Shown here piece by piece: positions 1 to 5,566 of a stretch of DNA of 5,669 nt. The notes under the pieces are model-generated. The model saw only the letters and a list, made by a program, of their open reading frames with translations. It ran no database searches and was not told the DNA's origin. Position 1 is the first letter of the stretch. Each line of letters begins with the position of its first letter. A program made the translations under genes and the position numbers. Source of the stretch: Anaerolineales bacterium (GTDB taxonomy: Bacteria > Chloroflexota > Anaerolineae > Anaerolineales > UBA4823); the NCBI GenBank assembly GCA_020853835.1, contig JADYYC010000019.1, positions 1-5,669 on the forward strand. The letters run 5' to 3'.

Positions 1-479
1 AAGAACTGAGCCCCAGCGCCCGAAAAATCCAGCAGGCGCTTGAGCAGCGCGGGGTCAAGCTGCAGGTGGTCGAGCTCAAGGAGTCGACCCGCACCTCCCA
101 GGAAGCGGCCCAGGCGATCGGCTGCGAGGTCGGGCAGATCGTCAAATCGGTCATTTTCAAAGCCAGGCGCTCTGAACGTCCGATCCTGGTGATCGCCAGC
201 GGCGTCAACCGCGTGGACGAGCGCAAGATCGAAGAGCTGATCGGAGAACCGCTGGGCAAAGCAGACGCGGACTTCGTGCGGGCGCGCACCGGCTTTGTCA
301 TCGGCGGCGTCCCGCCCATCTGTCACGACGAGCCTATCCAGACCTTCATCGATCAGGACTTGCTCAGTCATCGTGAGCTTTGGGCAGCCGCCGGTACCCC
401 CAACGCGGTTTTCCGCCTCACGCCCGACGAGCTGCTTTTCCTCTCGGATGGAAAAGTTGCGCCTGTTAAACTAGAATGA
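1..479 (+). CDS. YbaK/EbsC family aminoacyl-tRNA deacylase, 5' partial
   Basis: This is a Cys-tRNA(Pro)/prolyl-tRNA editing-domain protein. Family members hydrolyse mischarged aminoacyl-tRNA in the cytoplasm as trans-editing factors. The reading frame is open to the left edge: from position 3 it encodes ELSPSARKIQQALEQRGVKL, a normal YbaK N-terminus, before the GTG at 66 that could be mistaken for a start. So the gene begins outside the window, and 158 residues plus the stop are visible. The E. coli protein is about 159 residues, so only a few residues are missing. Family landmarks are QIVKSVIFK, the VNRVDERKIEELIG helix, the TGFVIGGVPP loop and the AGTPNAVFRLTPDEL segment near the C-terminus. 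The residues after GGVPP are ICH rather than the commoner P-F/V-G-H type, so substrate preference cannot be assigned. The stop overlaps the next start as ATGA, which implies translational coupling. Confidence 0.9.
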   Translation, partial: ELSPSARKIQQALEQRGVKLQVVELKESTRTSQEAAQAIGCEVGQIVKSVIFKARRSERPILVIASGVNRVDERKIEELIGEPLGKADADFVRARTGFVIGGVPPICHDEPIQTFIDQDLLSHRELWAAAGTPNAVFRLTPDELLFLSDGKVAPVKLE

Positions 480-1447
480 AGACGCCTTCGCTTGGGGTGG
501 TATTCCACCCCTCGTTTCCACCTGAGACCATCCCCGATTACGCCAGGCGCGCCGAAGCAGCCGGTTTTGACGAGTTGTGGTTCTGGGAGGACTGTTTCTA
601 TGCTGGGGCGTTTACGAGCGCGGCAGTAGCGCTCTCCGCTACCAGCAGGATCAAGGTGGGGATCGGGATCCTCCCCGTGACCGTGCGCAACCCGCTCTTC
701 ACCGCCATGGAGGTCGCCACCCTGGCGCGGCTGTATCCGGGTCGCTTCCTGCCTGGGTTTGGGCATGGGGTAGAATTATGGATGCGCCAGATCGGCGCCT
801 ATCCCAAATCTACGCTAAAGGCGCTCGAAGAAACGGTGAACGCCGTGCGCGCCTTGCTCCGCGGCGACCGGGTCACCCTGCATGGAGATCACGTTCACCT
901 GGAAGGCGTCCAAATGCTCGTCGTTCCAGATGAGCCCCCGCCGCTGTTGGTCGGCGGCATTCGCGAGAAGACCCTCCGGCTTGCCGGGCGGAGCGGCGAT
1001 GGAACGATACTCACCTCGCTCTCCTCGCCCGCTTACTTGCGCTGGGCGGACGGTCAAATCCGCGCCGGGATGGACGAGGGCGGGCGCCGGGAAAACCGGC
1101 GGGTGGTCTTCACCCTTTGCCAGGTCGATCCGGATGGCTCTGCCTCGCGCGCGATCGCCCGCCGTGAGATCGCGATCGGCGTTGACAGAGGAGACCCCCA
1201 CCTCAAGCCGTTGGGCATTGCGGAAGAAGCCGCTGAGCTGGTGCGCGCCTATGGCGTGGAAGGGGCCGCGCCCCGCATTCCCGAAGCCTGGGTGGACGAG
1301 CTCGCCGCCGCCGGCGACCCTCATCAGGCTGCGACCCTGGTGAAGCGCCTGGCAGGGGCGGGCGCCGACTCCATCGTGTTGCAGCCTATTGCTGCGCAAC
1401 CGTCAGCCCTGGAGCTTTACATCCGTCACTTGCTGCCTGTTTTATAG
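476..1447 (+). CDS. LLM-class flavin-dependent (luciferase-like) oxidoreductase
   Basis: This is a 323-residue TIM-barrel oxidoreductase of the bacterial luciferase-like superfamily, which uses FMN or coenzyme F420; substrate and cofactor are not decidable here. Signs of the family are the N-terminal strand-helix pair (SLGVVF, then IPDYARRAEAAGFDELWFWE at residues 19-38), KVGIGILPVTVRNPLFTAMEVATLARLYPGR (60-90, the barrel strand plus helix usual in the family), GFGHG (94-98), the ALEETVNAVRALLRG helix followed by VTLHGDHVHLEGV (116-145), and PPLLVGG with the following TLRLAGRSGDGTIL (155-179). The length is typical. No Shine-Dalgarno sequence precedes the ATG. The ATGA overlap with the upstream editing gene suggests termination-reinitiation. 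The neighbours (tRNA editing, moaA) do not reveal the pathway. An F420-dependent reductase is possible, since LLM proteins are often F420 enzymes, but nothing here proves F420 use. Confidence 0.9.
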   Translation: MKTPSLGVVFHPSFPPETIPDYARRAEAAGFDELWFWEDCFYAGAFTSAAVALSATSRIKVGIGILPVTVRNPLFTAMEVATLARLYPGRFLPGFGHGVELWMRQIGAYPKSTLKALEETVNAVRALLRGDRVTLHGDHVHLEGVQMLVVPDEPPPLLVGGIREKTLRLAGRSGDGTILTSLSSPAYLRWADGQIRAGMDEGGRRENRRVVFTLCQVDPDGSASRAIARREIAIGVDRGDPHLKPLGIAEEAAELVRAYGVEGAAPRIPEAWVDELAAAGDPHQAATLVKRLAGAGADSIVLQPIAAQPSALELYIRHLLPVL

Positions 1448-1490
1448 GGAATAACGCCTGCTACTTATTGAAAGACGTTGACTGGTATCG

Positions 1491-2471
1491 ATGACTATTG
1501 ACCGTTTCGGACGCCGTATCCACTATTTGCGCATCAGCCTGACCGATCACTGCAATCTGCGCTGCGTGTATTGCATGCCGGAGGACATGACTTTCCGGCC
1601 CAATCCTGAATTGATGCAGGATGACGAACTGTTGCTGCTGGTGCGGCTTTTTGCGCGGCTGGGCTTTGACAAGTACCGCTTGACGGGCGGCGAGCCCACC
1701 GTTCGCCCTCGCCTGGTCGAGCTGGTGCGCGCGATCAAACAGGCGCCCGGCGTGCGGACGCTGACCATGACCACCAACGGCGTCCTGCTCCCGCGCCTGG
1801 CGCAGCCCCTGGCAGAGGCCGGCCTGGACCGGGTGAACATCAGCCTGGACACGCTCGACTCGCGAAAATTCCAGCGCCTCACCCGCTGGGGAAAGCTGGA
1901 AGATGTCTGGCAGGGCATCCAGGCTGCCGAGGCGGCCGGGTTAGCGCCCGTGAAAATCAACGCCGTCATCGTGCGGGGTTATAACGAAGCCGACCTGGTC
2001 GACCTGGCCCGCTTGACGCTGGAGCACGACTGGCAGGTGCGTTTTATCGAGATGATGCCCTTTGCCGGCGCAACCGATTTGCAGCTCCAGCAGGCCGTCT
2101 CTGCCGCAGAGATCCATCAGCGGATCGAAGCCGGGCTTGGCCCATTGCAGCCCCTGAACAACGGCAAGTTGGACGGCGAAGCGCGGGTTTTTCGCTTGAC
2201 CGGCGCCCTGGGCGAGATCGGCATCATCGCCTCGGTCACCATGCCGTTTTGCGCCGCCTGCACGCGCGCCCGCCTCACTGCCGACGGTCGTTTGCGCCTG
2301 TGCCTGCTGCGGGAGGGCGAGGTGGACCTGCTCACGCCTTTGCGGGCTGGGGCGAGCCTGGACGACCTGCGCCAGCTCATCCTGGATGGCGTCTGGATGA
2401 AGCCCTGGGGTCATGGCCTGCAGGACGGCTTGATCCCGCTCAACCGTGTGATGAGCCAGATCGGGGGTTGA
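1491..2471 (+). CDS. moaA: GTP 3',8-cyclase MoaA (radical SAM, molybdenum cofactor synthesis)
   Basis: This is the first enzyme of molybdopterin synthesis. It converts GTP to 3',8-cyclo-7,8-dihydro-GTP, which MoaC turns into cPMP. All diagnostic elements are visible in 326 residues. The N-terminal radical-SAM cluster motif CNLRCVYC has Cys21, Cys25 and Cys28. LTGGEP follows at about residue 65, in the SAM-binding region. TMTTNGVLLP and VNISLDTLD are conserved barrel segments. The C-terminal second [4Fe-4S] site is CX2CX13C (Cys254, Cys257, Cys271), and the protein ends in the conserved Gly-Gly needed for catalysis (MSQIGG). Length is normal and the enzyme should be intact. The ATG at 1491 is supported by the IDRFGRRIHYLRISLTDHC start typical of the family; the ribosome-binding site is weak. 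The 43-bp gap to the previous gene contains no terminator, so co-transcription is likely. No other moa/moe gene lies in the window. Confidence 0.97.
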   Translation: MTIDRFGRRIHYLRISLTDHCNLRCVYCMPEDMTFRPNPELMQDDELLLLVRLFARLGFDKYRLTGGEPTVRPRLVELVRAIKQAPGVRTLTMTTNGVLLPRLAQPLAEAGLDRVNISLDTLDSRKFQRLTRWGKLEDVWQGIQAAEAAGLAPVKINAVIVRGYNEADLVDLARLTLEHDWQVRFIEMMPFAGATDLQLQQAVSAAEIHQRIEAGLGPLQPLNNGKLDGEARVFRLTGALGEIGIIASVTMPFCAACTRARLTADGRLRLCLLREGEVDLLTPLRAGASLDDLRQLILDGVWMKPWGHGLQDGLIPLNRVMSQIGG

Positions 2472-2503
2472 GCCGGGCGTTCATACTTGGGGGATGACTT
2501 TGA
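2472..2503. other. Convergent intergenic junction without a visible terminator
   Basis: The plus-strand moaA and the minus-strand DUF92 gene end only 32 bp apart. I see no stem-loop followed by a U-run in either direction. The nearest short hairpin (GCCAGCCTGGC, 2511-2521) lies inside the DUF92 coding end and has no T tract. Termination may be Rho-dependent, or the transcripts may overlap at their 3' ends. Confidence 0.5.
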
Positions 2504-3307
2504 TCAGCCTGCCAGCCTGGCGTAGACCAGCGCGCAGACCAGCGCGCCCGTCAGCGACGCAATCACGTTGACCCAGTCGTTATCCAGCCAGCGCCAGCCG
2601 CGTATCTGCCGTGTTTGGGCGCCGCAGATGTGCTCGGGGTGGCGCTCGGTTTCTTTTTCACAGGCCGGGCACCAGTAGATGGCCTGGACGGTCGCTCCCA
2701 GCACGGAATCGAAGAACGCGCCCGCTGTGCCGCCGATGATGCAGGCCAGGAGCAAGCCCGTGCTGTTTGCCCCCGCAGAGGTAACCGCCGCAAAGATGCC
2801 CACCAGGGTCGCGCCGCCCGCCGCCGCCAGGCTGCCCAGCAGGCTGACCGCGCCGGAAGCGCCGCGTTCTGTGGGCTGCCAGGTCGTTATCAGGCGCGGC
2901 GGGCGCGGGTTTAGCACGCCCAGCTCGGTCGCCCATGTGTCCGCGTTGACCGCTGCCATCGCTCCCGCAAACGCCGCCCAGGGCCAGGTCTCCCCCGGCA
3001 GCAGGGCATGCAGGATTGCCAACAGCGCGCCCAGCCCCCCGTTGGCCAGCACCTGACCCCAATCCCGCTGGCTGCCTTTCTCGAACTTTTCGCTTAAGTC
3101 CCGCTTGCGGCCCTTGAACAGGCGCGAGAGCAGGCTGGACGAGATAAAAAAGGTCAGCAGGAGCGCCGCCCAGGGCAGCCCGCCCAGGCCGAATATCAAA
3201 CCGCCTGTCAGAGCGGCTGCGATTGCCCCGCCCCGATCGAGCGCTCTGGCTTTCCAGGCCAGGGCGGCTACGATGATCCCCAGGAGAATTCCAAGAAAAA
3301 ACTGCAT
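2504..3307 (-). CDS. DUF92 family integral membrane protein (phytyl-phosphate kinase VTE6-like)
   Basis: This is a 267-residue polytopic membrane protein of the DUF92/TIGR00297 family. The characterised plant member VTE6 phosphorylates phytyl phosphate to the diphosphate; bacterial members may act on a prenyl phosphate, but that is inference. Visible signatures are an N-terminal transmembrane segment (about residues 2-19), helices at about 26-62, then the family block KRDLSEKFEKGSQRDWGQVLANGG (68-91), whose charged residues are probably catalytic. AAVNADTWATELGVL (118-132) and RLITTWQPTERGASGAVS (138-155) are the other hallmark motifs. Further helices lie at about 157-175, 184-212 and 244-264. 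A CPAC(X11)C trio (Cys213, 216, 228) in the last loop could bind metal. The ATG at 3307 begins directly at the first hydrophobic segment; its Shine-Dalgarno is weak. It is third in the minus-strand series, 72 bp after the PH-like gene, and that gap holds an unusual repeat array. Confidence 0.9.
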   Translation of the reverse strand: MQFFLGILLGIIVAALAWKARALDRGGAIAAALTGGLIFGLGGLPWAALLLTFFISSSLLSRLFKGRKRDLSEKFEKGSQRDWGQVLANGGLGALLAILHALLPGETWPWAAFAGAMAAVNADTWATELGVLNPRPPRLITTWQPTERGASGAVSLLGSLAAAGGATLVGIFAAVTSAGANSTGLLLACIIGGTAGAFFDSVLGATVQAIYWCPACEKETERHPEHICGAQTRQIRGWRWLDNDWVNVIASLTGALVCALVYARLAG

Positions 3308-3324
3308 GTCCGTCTCGCCGTTGG

Positions 3325-3367
3325 TGTGGGTTAGTGTGGGATATCTGTGGGAAAATGCGGGATATCT
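3325..3367. repeat. Helically phased TGYGGG array with duplicated GGGATATCT
   Basis: In the 72-bp gap upstream of the DUF92 gene, the hexamer TGTGGG/TGCGGG occurs four times, starting at 3325, 3335, 3346 and 3356 (spacings 10, 11, 10 bp). The second and fourth copies continue into ATATCT, giving GGGATATCT at 3338-3346 and 3359-3367, exactly 21 bp apart. All copies face one side of the helix. On the coding (minus) strand they read CCCRCA, and the nearest ends about 18 nt before the DUF92 ATG. This could be an operator for a regulator binding in tandem, or chance low-complexity repetition. Confidence 0.5.
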
Positions 3368-3379
3368 TTCCTCGCGAGA

Positions 3380-4288
3380 TCAACCGGAGCGGAGGATAAA
3401 GAACACCGCCAGCAGGTAGAGCAGCCCCGCCAGGGCGCTGCTGGACCACAGGATGTACGAAACCGGTCGGCTTTCGGGTTGGCGAAAAAAGAGCAGCCCG
3501 AGCAGCAGCGCGATGAGGAAGAAGAGGAAATTCAGGGACGGCAGGAGCATTAACCGTGCGGCTGGCAGTGGGCCCGTCGGCAGGCCGGCGGCGCTAAAGC
3601 CGAGCGAGACCTCGCGCTGGCTGCCGATGGCGATGCTGACCCAGACCCACAGGGCAAGGCTGGCGGCGGCGCTGATCAGCAGCAGCGCCCGTGCCGGTAT
3701 GGACGCCCAGACCCGTTGCAGCATGAACGACGGGTAAACCGAGCGTGCGGCAAGCGGCGTCAATGCGCCCATTTCTGTGATGCGCTGGTAGACCTGCAGG
3801 AATTCTTCGGGGCGGTCCGGCGAGACGACAAAGCCGCCCCCCGGCGTGGCGATCATGATCAGCCGCTGGGTATCGGCGGCCAGGTACTCGACCTCTCCGC
3901 CGCCGGGGATACGGCGCAGCCCTAGCACCGCCCCCGGAACCCGGAACGGCGGCAGGGGCAGGGGCGCGCTGAGATCCGCCGCAGGGTGCACCCACAGGAT
4001 CTCGTCGATCGGTATGTCCTGGCTGCGCAGCCCCCAGCGCAGCCGGATGCCCTCCCGCCCCAGGACGTAAACGGCGCTGCGCAGCCCATAGGCGCGATAA
4101 GCCAGCACGGGGATCGACGCCCCGGCTGCCATCACGGGCAGCAGATACATGAGGCTCGTCTCCAGCGTGCTGGCCTGGCTCGACTGCCAGATCCCGGCCA
4201 AAGCGATCAGGACAAGCAGGATGATCCCGCCGATTAAAAAAATCGACCCCATGCGCCTCTCCGGACGGAAGATGTATTCGTCCTGCAT
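3380..4288 (-). CDS. Membrane protein with bacterial PH-like domain, function unknown
   Basis: I do not recognise a named gene. The 302-residue product has two N-terminal membrane helices (about residues 15-34 and 45-66), then a soluble region (about 70-175), and three C-terminal helices (about 200-221, 250-268 and 277-299). The soluble part starts AVYVLGREGIRLRWGLRSQDIPIDEILWV, with alternating beta strands, and ends VSPDRPEEFLQVYQRI. This strand pattern plus a closing helix with an S-P-x-x-P-E-E-F-style entry is typical of bacterial PH-domain membrane proteins (bPH_5-like), so that fold is inferred. It is a membrane protein; no catalytic motif is visible. It lies 26 bp downstream of the SIMPL gene in the same direction, so the two may be co-expressed, although a separate promoter is suggested just upstream. 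An alternative start, Met13 (4252), would shorten only the cytoplasmic N-tail. The annotated ATG fits the promoter spacing. Confidence 0.8.
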   Translation of the reverse strand: MQDEYIFRPERRMGSIFLIGGIILLVLIALAGIWQSSQASTLETSLMYLLPVMAAGASIPVLAYRAYGLRSAVYVLGREGIRLRWGLRSQDIPIDEILWVHPAADLSAPLPLPPFRVPGAVLGLRRIPGGGEVEYLAADTQRLIMIATPGGGFVVSPDRPEEFLQVYQRITEMGALTPLAARSVYPSFMLQRVWASIPARALLLISAAASLALWVWVSIAIGSQREVSLGFSAAGLPTGPLPAARLMLLPSLNFLFFLIALLLGLLFFRQPESRPVSYILWSSSALAGLLYLLAVFFILRSG

Positions 4289-4304
4289 GGGGTGATTTAT
4301 ACCA
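4289..4304 (-). promoter_or_regulatory. Candidate extended -10 promoter giving a leaderless PH-like mRNA
   Basis: Read on the minus strand, TGGTATAAA (4304-4296) matches an extended -10 (TGnTATAAT with one change). Only seven bases (TCACCCC) separate it from the ATG at 4288, so initiation at the usual distance would fall on or next to the A of the start codon. No purine-rich Shine-Dalgarno is present in the 26-bp gap. No -35 was identified. Confidence 0.45.
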
Positions 4305-4314
4305 CTATTTATAA

Positions 4315-5055
4315 TTAGCGGATCTGGTAAACGATGTTCACCTCGATCGTGATGCCGAGCTGACCCGCCTCCACAGGTACCTGGCTTGGGGCGGCCATCG
4401 CGACGCTGTCGCGCATCGAGTACATCGGAACGGGGGTGCTGCTGGTGTACTCGCTGATCGTCTGCACCGGGCCGAGCGTCACGCCGGCCGCTTTCGCCAG
4501 CTCCTGCGCTTTGGTGTAGGCGTCGTTTACCGCTGCCTGGCGTGCCTGCGACTGGACCGTCGCTGGATCCGCCACGTCGAACTGGATGCCGTTGATCGAA
4601 TTGGCGCCCGACTTGACCACCTCGTTCAGCACCTTGCCGATCTGATCCAGGTCGCGCACCGTTACATAGACCGAATTTTCGACGACGTAGGTCACTTTTC
4701 CGGTCGGCTTGCCGTTTGTGTCGTACTCGCGCTGGGGAAAGATGCTGAAATTGGTGGTCTGGATGTCTTTTTCGGCCACGCCCAGCGCTTTCAGGGCGTC
4801 GATCACATCCGCCGTGTCGGCGTTGTTCTCGCCCACGGCCTTGATCGCGTCCGGCCCTTCGGTGTGTACGCCCACGGTCACGTATGCGATATCGGGCGCG
4901 GTATAGACTTTCCCGCTCCCGCTCACGGTCAGCGTGCGCGGCGAGGTTGATTCAGTTGCTGGCGTTTCGGTTTGGGCAAATGCTGCTCCTGCGCATCCAG
5001 TCAGCAGGATGGCGGCGACCAGGACTGCCGGGGTAAGTAATTTCTTTGCTTTCAT
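4315..5055 (-). CDS. SIMPL (DUF541) domain lipoprotein
   Basis: This is a 246-residue exported protein. Residues 1-21 form a lipoprotein signal peptide: KAKK, a hydrophobic core, then lipobox LTGC with Cys21 as the predicted lipidation site. An alternative signal peptidase I cut at AFA-Q (after residue 27) is also conceivable. A Ser/Thr/Pro-rich linker runs to about residue 40. The SIMPL domain follows: RTLTVSGSGKVYTAPDIAYVTVGVHTEG (40-67), the ADVIDALKALGVAEKDIQTTNFSIFPQREY segment (82-111), which is the most recognisable family motif, VENSVYVTVRDLDQIGKVLNEVVKSGAN (125-152), and ARQAAVNDAYTKAQELAKAAGVTLG (171-195). Family members are envelope-associated, and BP26 of Brucella forms channel-like oligomers; the biochemical role here is unknown. 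Length is normal. The ATG is fixed by the signal peptide and a clear AGGAG seven bases upstream. It is first gene of the minus-strand set. Confidence 0.93.
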   Translation of the reverse strand: MKAKKLLTPAVLVAAILLTGCAGAAFAQTETPATESTSPRTLTVSGSGKVYTAPDIAYVTVGVHTEGPDAIKAVGENNADTADVIDALKALGVAEKDIQTTNFSIFPQREYDTNGKPTGKVTYVVENSVYVTVRDLDQIGKVLNEVVKSGANSINGIQFDVADPATVQSQARQAAVNDAYTKAQELAKAAGVTLGPVQTISEYTSSTPVPMYSMRDSVAMAAPSQVPVEAGQLGITIEVNIVYQIR

Positions 5056-5061
5056 TGTAAT

Positions 5062-5066
5062 CTCCT
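5062..5066 (-). promoter_or_regulatory. Shine-Dalgarno of the SIMPL gene
   Basis: On the minus strand the sequence AAAGAGGAGATTACAATG places AGGAG at good spacing before the ATG at 5055. This is the clearest ribosome-binding site of the minus-strand genes and confirms the start. Confidence 0.85.
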
Positions 5067-5114
5067 CTTTCGTTATCTGCTTTCGGCCGCGTTGGGTTTG
5101 GCCGGTAAGGAATT

Positions 5115-5133
5115 CAGATCCGCTCTGGATCAG
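5115..5133. repeat. Short inverted repeat in the SIMPL upstream region
   Basis: CAGATCC (5115-5121) and GGATCAG (5127-5133) flank the 5-base spacer GCTCT. GATCC/GGATC pairs perfectly, and the outermost C-G pair is separated from it by one mismatch. It lies 60-78 bp upstream of the SIMPL ATG. A second, weaker pair, CGGCC (5084-5088) with GGCCG (5100-5104), lies between it and the gene. It may be an operator or a 5'-leader hairpin. There is no T-run, so it is not an intrinsic terminator. Confidence 0.35.
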
Positions 5134-5196
5134 TGCAGTAGACGTATGTCGGGCGATTTAGGTTCCCTGGCTGGTTTTACATACAGACGCTCATTC

Positions 5197-5305
5197 GCCT
5201 CCGCCCACATATTCTATTGTCACTTCGGAGGCAGAGACCGTCCTTGCGAAGCCCGTTTTTTGGGCTGAAGCAATCTCCCCTCTGGCTCACCCTCGAGACT
5301 CCTTC
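5197..5305. repeat. Probable dispersed extragenic multi-hairpin repeat element
   Basis: Three nested or adjacent inverted repeats occur in noncoding DNA. GCCTCCG (5197-5203) pairs perfectly with CGGAGGC (5226-5232). AGCCC (5250-5254) pairs with GGGCT (5262-5266) across the loop GTTTTTT. GAAGCAATCTC (5267-5277) is matched at 9 of 11 positions by the complement of GAGACTCCTTC (5295-5305). From memory, the core (CTTGCGAAGCCC, hairpin, GAAGCAATCTCC) resembles the widespread bacterial extragenic repeats of the type CATTGCGA...GAAGCAATCTC. That is resemblance only. No copy is seen elsewhere in this window, so boundaries are approximate. No protein-coding potential is evident. Confidence 0.5.
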
Positions 5306-5408
5306 GGGCATAAACCGCCCCCGCAGCGACAGGAAGCCCTTACACCTCAATTCACCTTATTTTATATACATTTCTAACAGCATACTGACGCCCAGTTGAT
5401 CATGCCGG

Positions 5409-5417
5409 TGTTATAAT
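5409..5417 (+). promoter_or_regulatory. Extended -10 promoter for the Clp ATPase gene
   Basis: TGTTATAAT is a perfect extended -10 (TGn plus consensus TATAAT at 5412-5417). It lies in AT-rich intergenic DNA upstream of and facing the Clp gene. No -35 at 16-18 bp spacing is convincing, which is tolerated by extended -10 promoters. Transcription would start near 5424 and give a leader of about 140 nt before the ATG at 5567. Confidence 0.6.
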
Positions 5418-5482
5418 TTTCATCACAAGAATTGGAGCTTTTTGCAAAGTCGGGATGCTGACAATCAGGATCGTAATATCTT

Positions 5483-5496
5483 GGCTCAAGCGAGCT
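5483..5496 (+). other. Small hairpin in the Clp leader
   Basis: GCTC (5484-5487) pairs with GAGC (5492-5495) across the loop AAGC, with a G-U pair adding one step, and is followed by TTTTG. The T-run is short and the stem weak, so it is at most a poor attenuator. GGTCAACC (5503-5510) is a second tiny inverted repeat just downstream. Confidence 0.2.
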
Positions 5497-5550
5497 TTTG
5501 GGGGTCAACCAACCCATTATCTTTCCAATCTGTCAGAACCGTTTTTTTTG

Positions 5551-5558
5551 AAGGAAGG
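5551..5558 (+). promoter_or_regulatory. Shine-Dalgarno of the Clp ATPase gene
   Basis: AAGGAAGG lies eight bases before the ATG at 5567, directly after an eight-T run (5542-5549). It supports 5567 as start. The adjacent ATG at 5570 is in the same frame and would remove one Met only. Confidence 0.75.
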
Positions 5559-5566
5559 AAAATACT

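Noticed and set aside
66..68. GTG at 66 as the start of the YbaK-type gene
   Set aside because: The frame remains open to the window edge and the upstream 21 residues match a normal family N-terminus, so the gene starts outside the window.
368..2414. Long antisense and alternative-frame ORFs over the YbaK, LLM and moaA genes
   Set aside because: They are rich in Arg, Pro, Ala and Ser, show no recognisable domains, and overlap genes with clear families. They are shadows of GC-rich coding DNA.
2615..5161. Plus-strand ORFs over the minus-strand envelope genes and the SIMPL upstream region
   Set aside because: No domain, no Shine-Dalgarno and shadow-like composition; the minus-strand frames have coherent membrane and secretion features.
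5250..5266. AGCCC-loop-GGGCT hairpin as an intrinsic terminator
   Set aside because: The T-run is in the loop, not after the stem, and no gene ends here in either direction.
5217..5399. 60-residue plus-strand ORF in the intergenic repeat region
   Set aside because: It runs through the hairpin element, lacks a Shine-Dalgarno and has no recognisable features.
5396..5401. TTGATC as the -35 of the Clp promoter
   Set aside because: It lies only 10 bp from the -10, too close for normal sigma factor binding; the extended -10 does not need it.
5503..5508. GGTCAA as a CtsR heat-shock operator
   Set aside because: Only one partial half-site; CtsR sites are tandem heptads, and no second copy follows.
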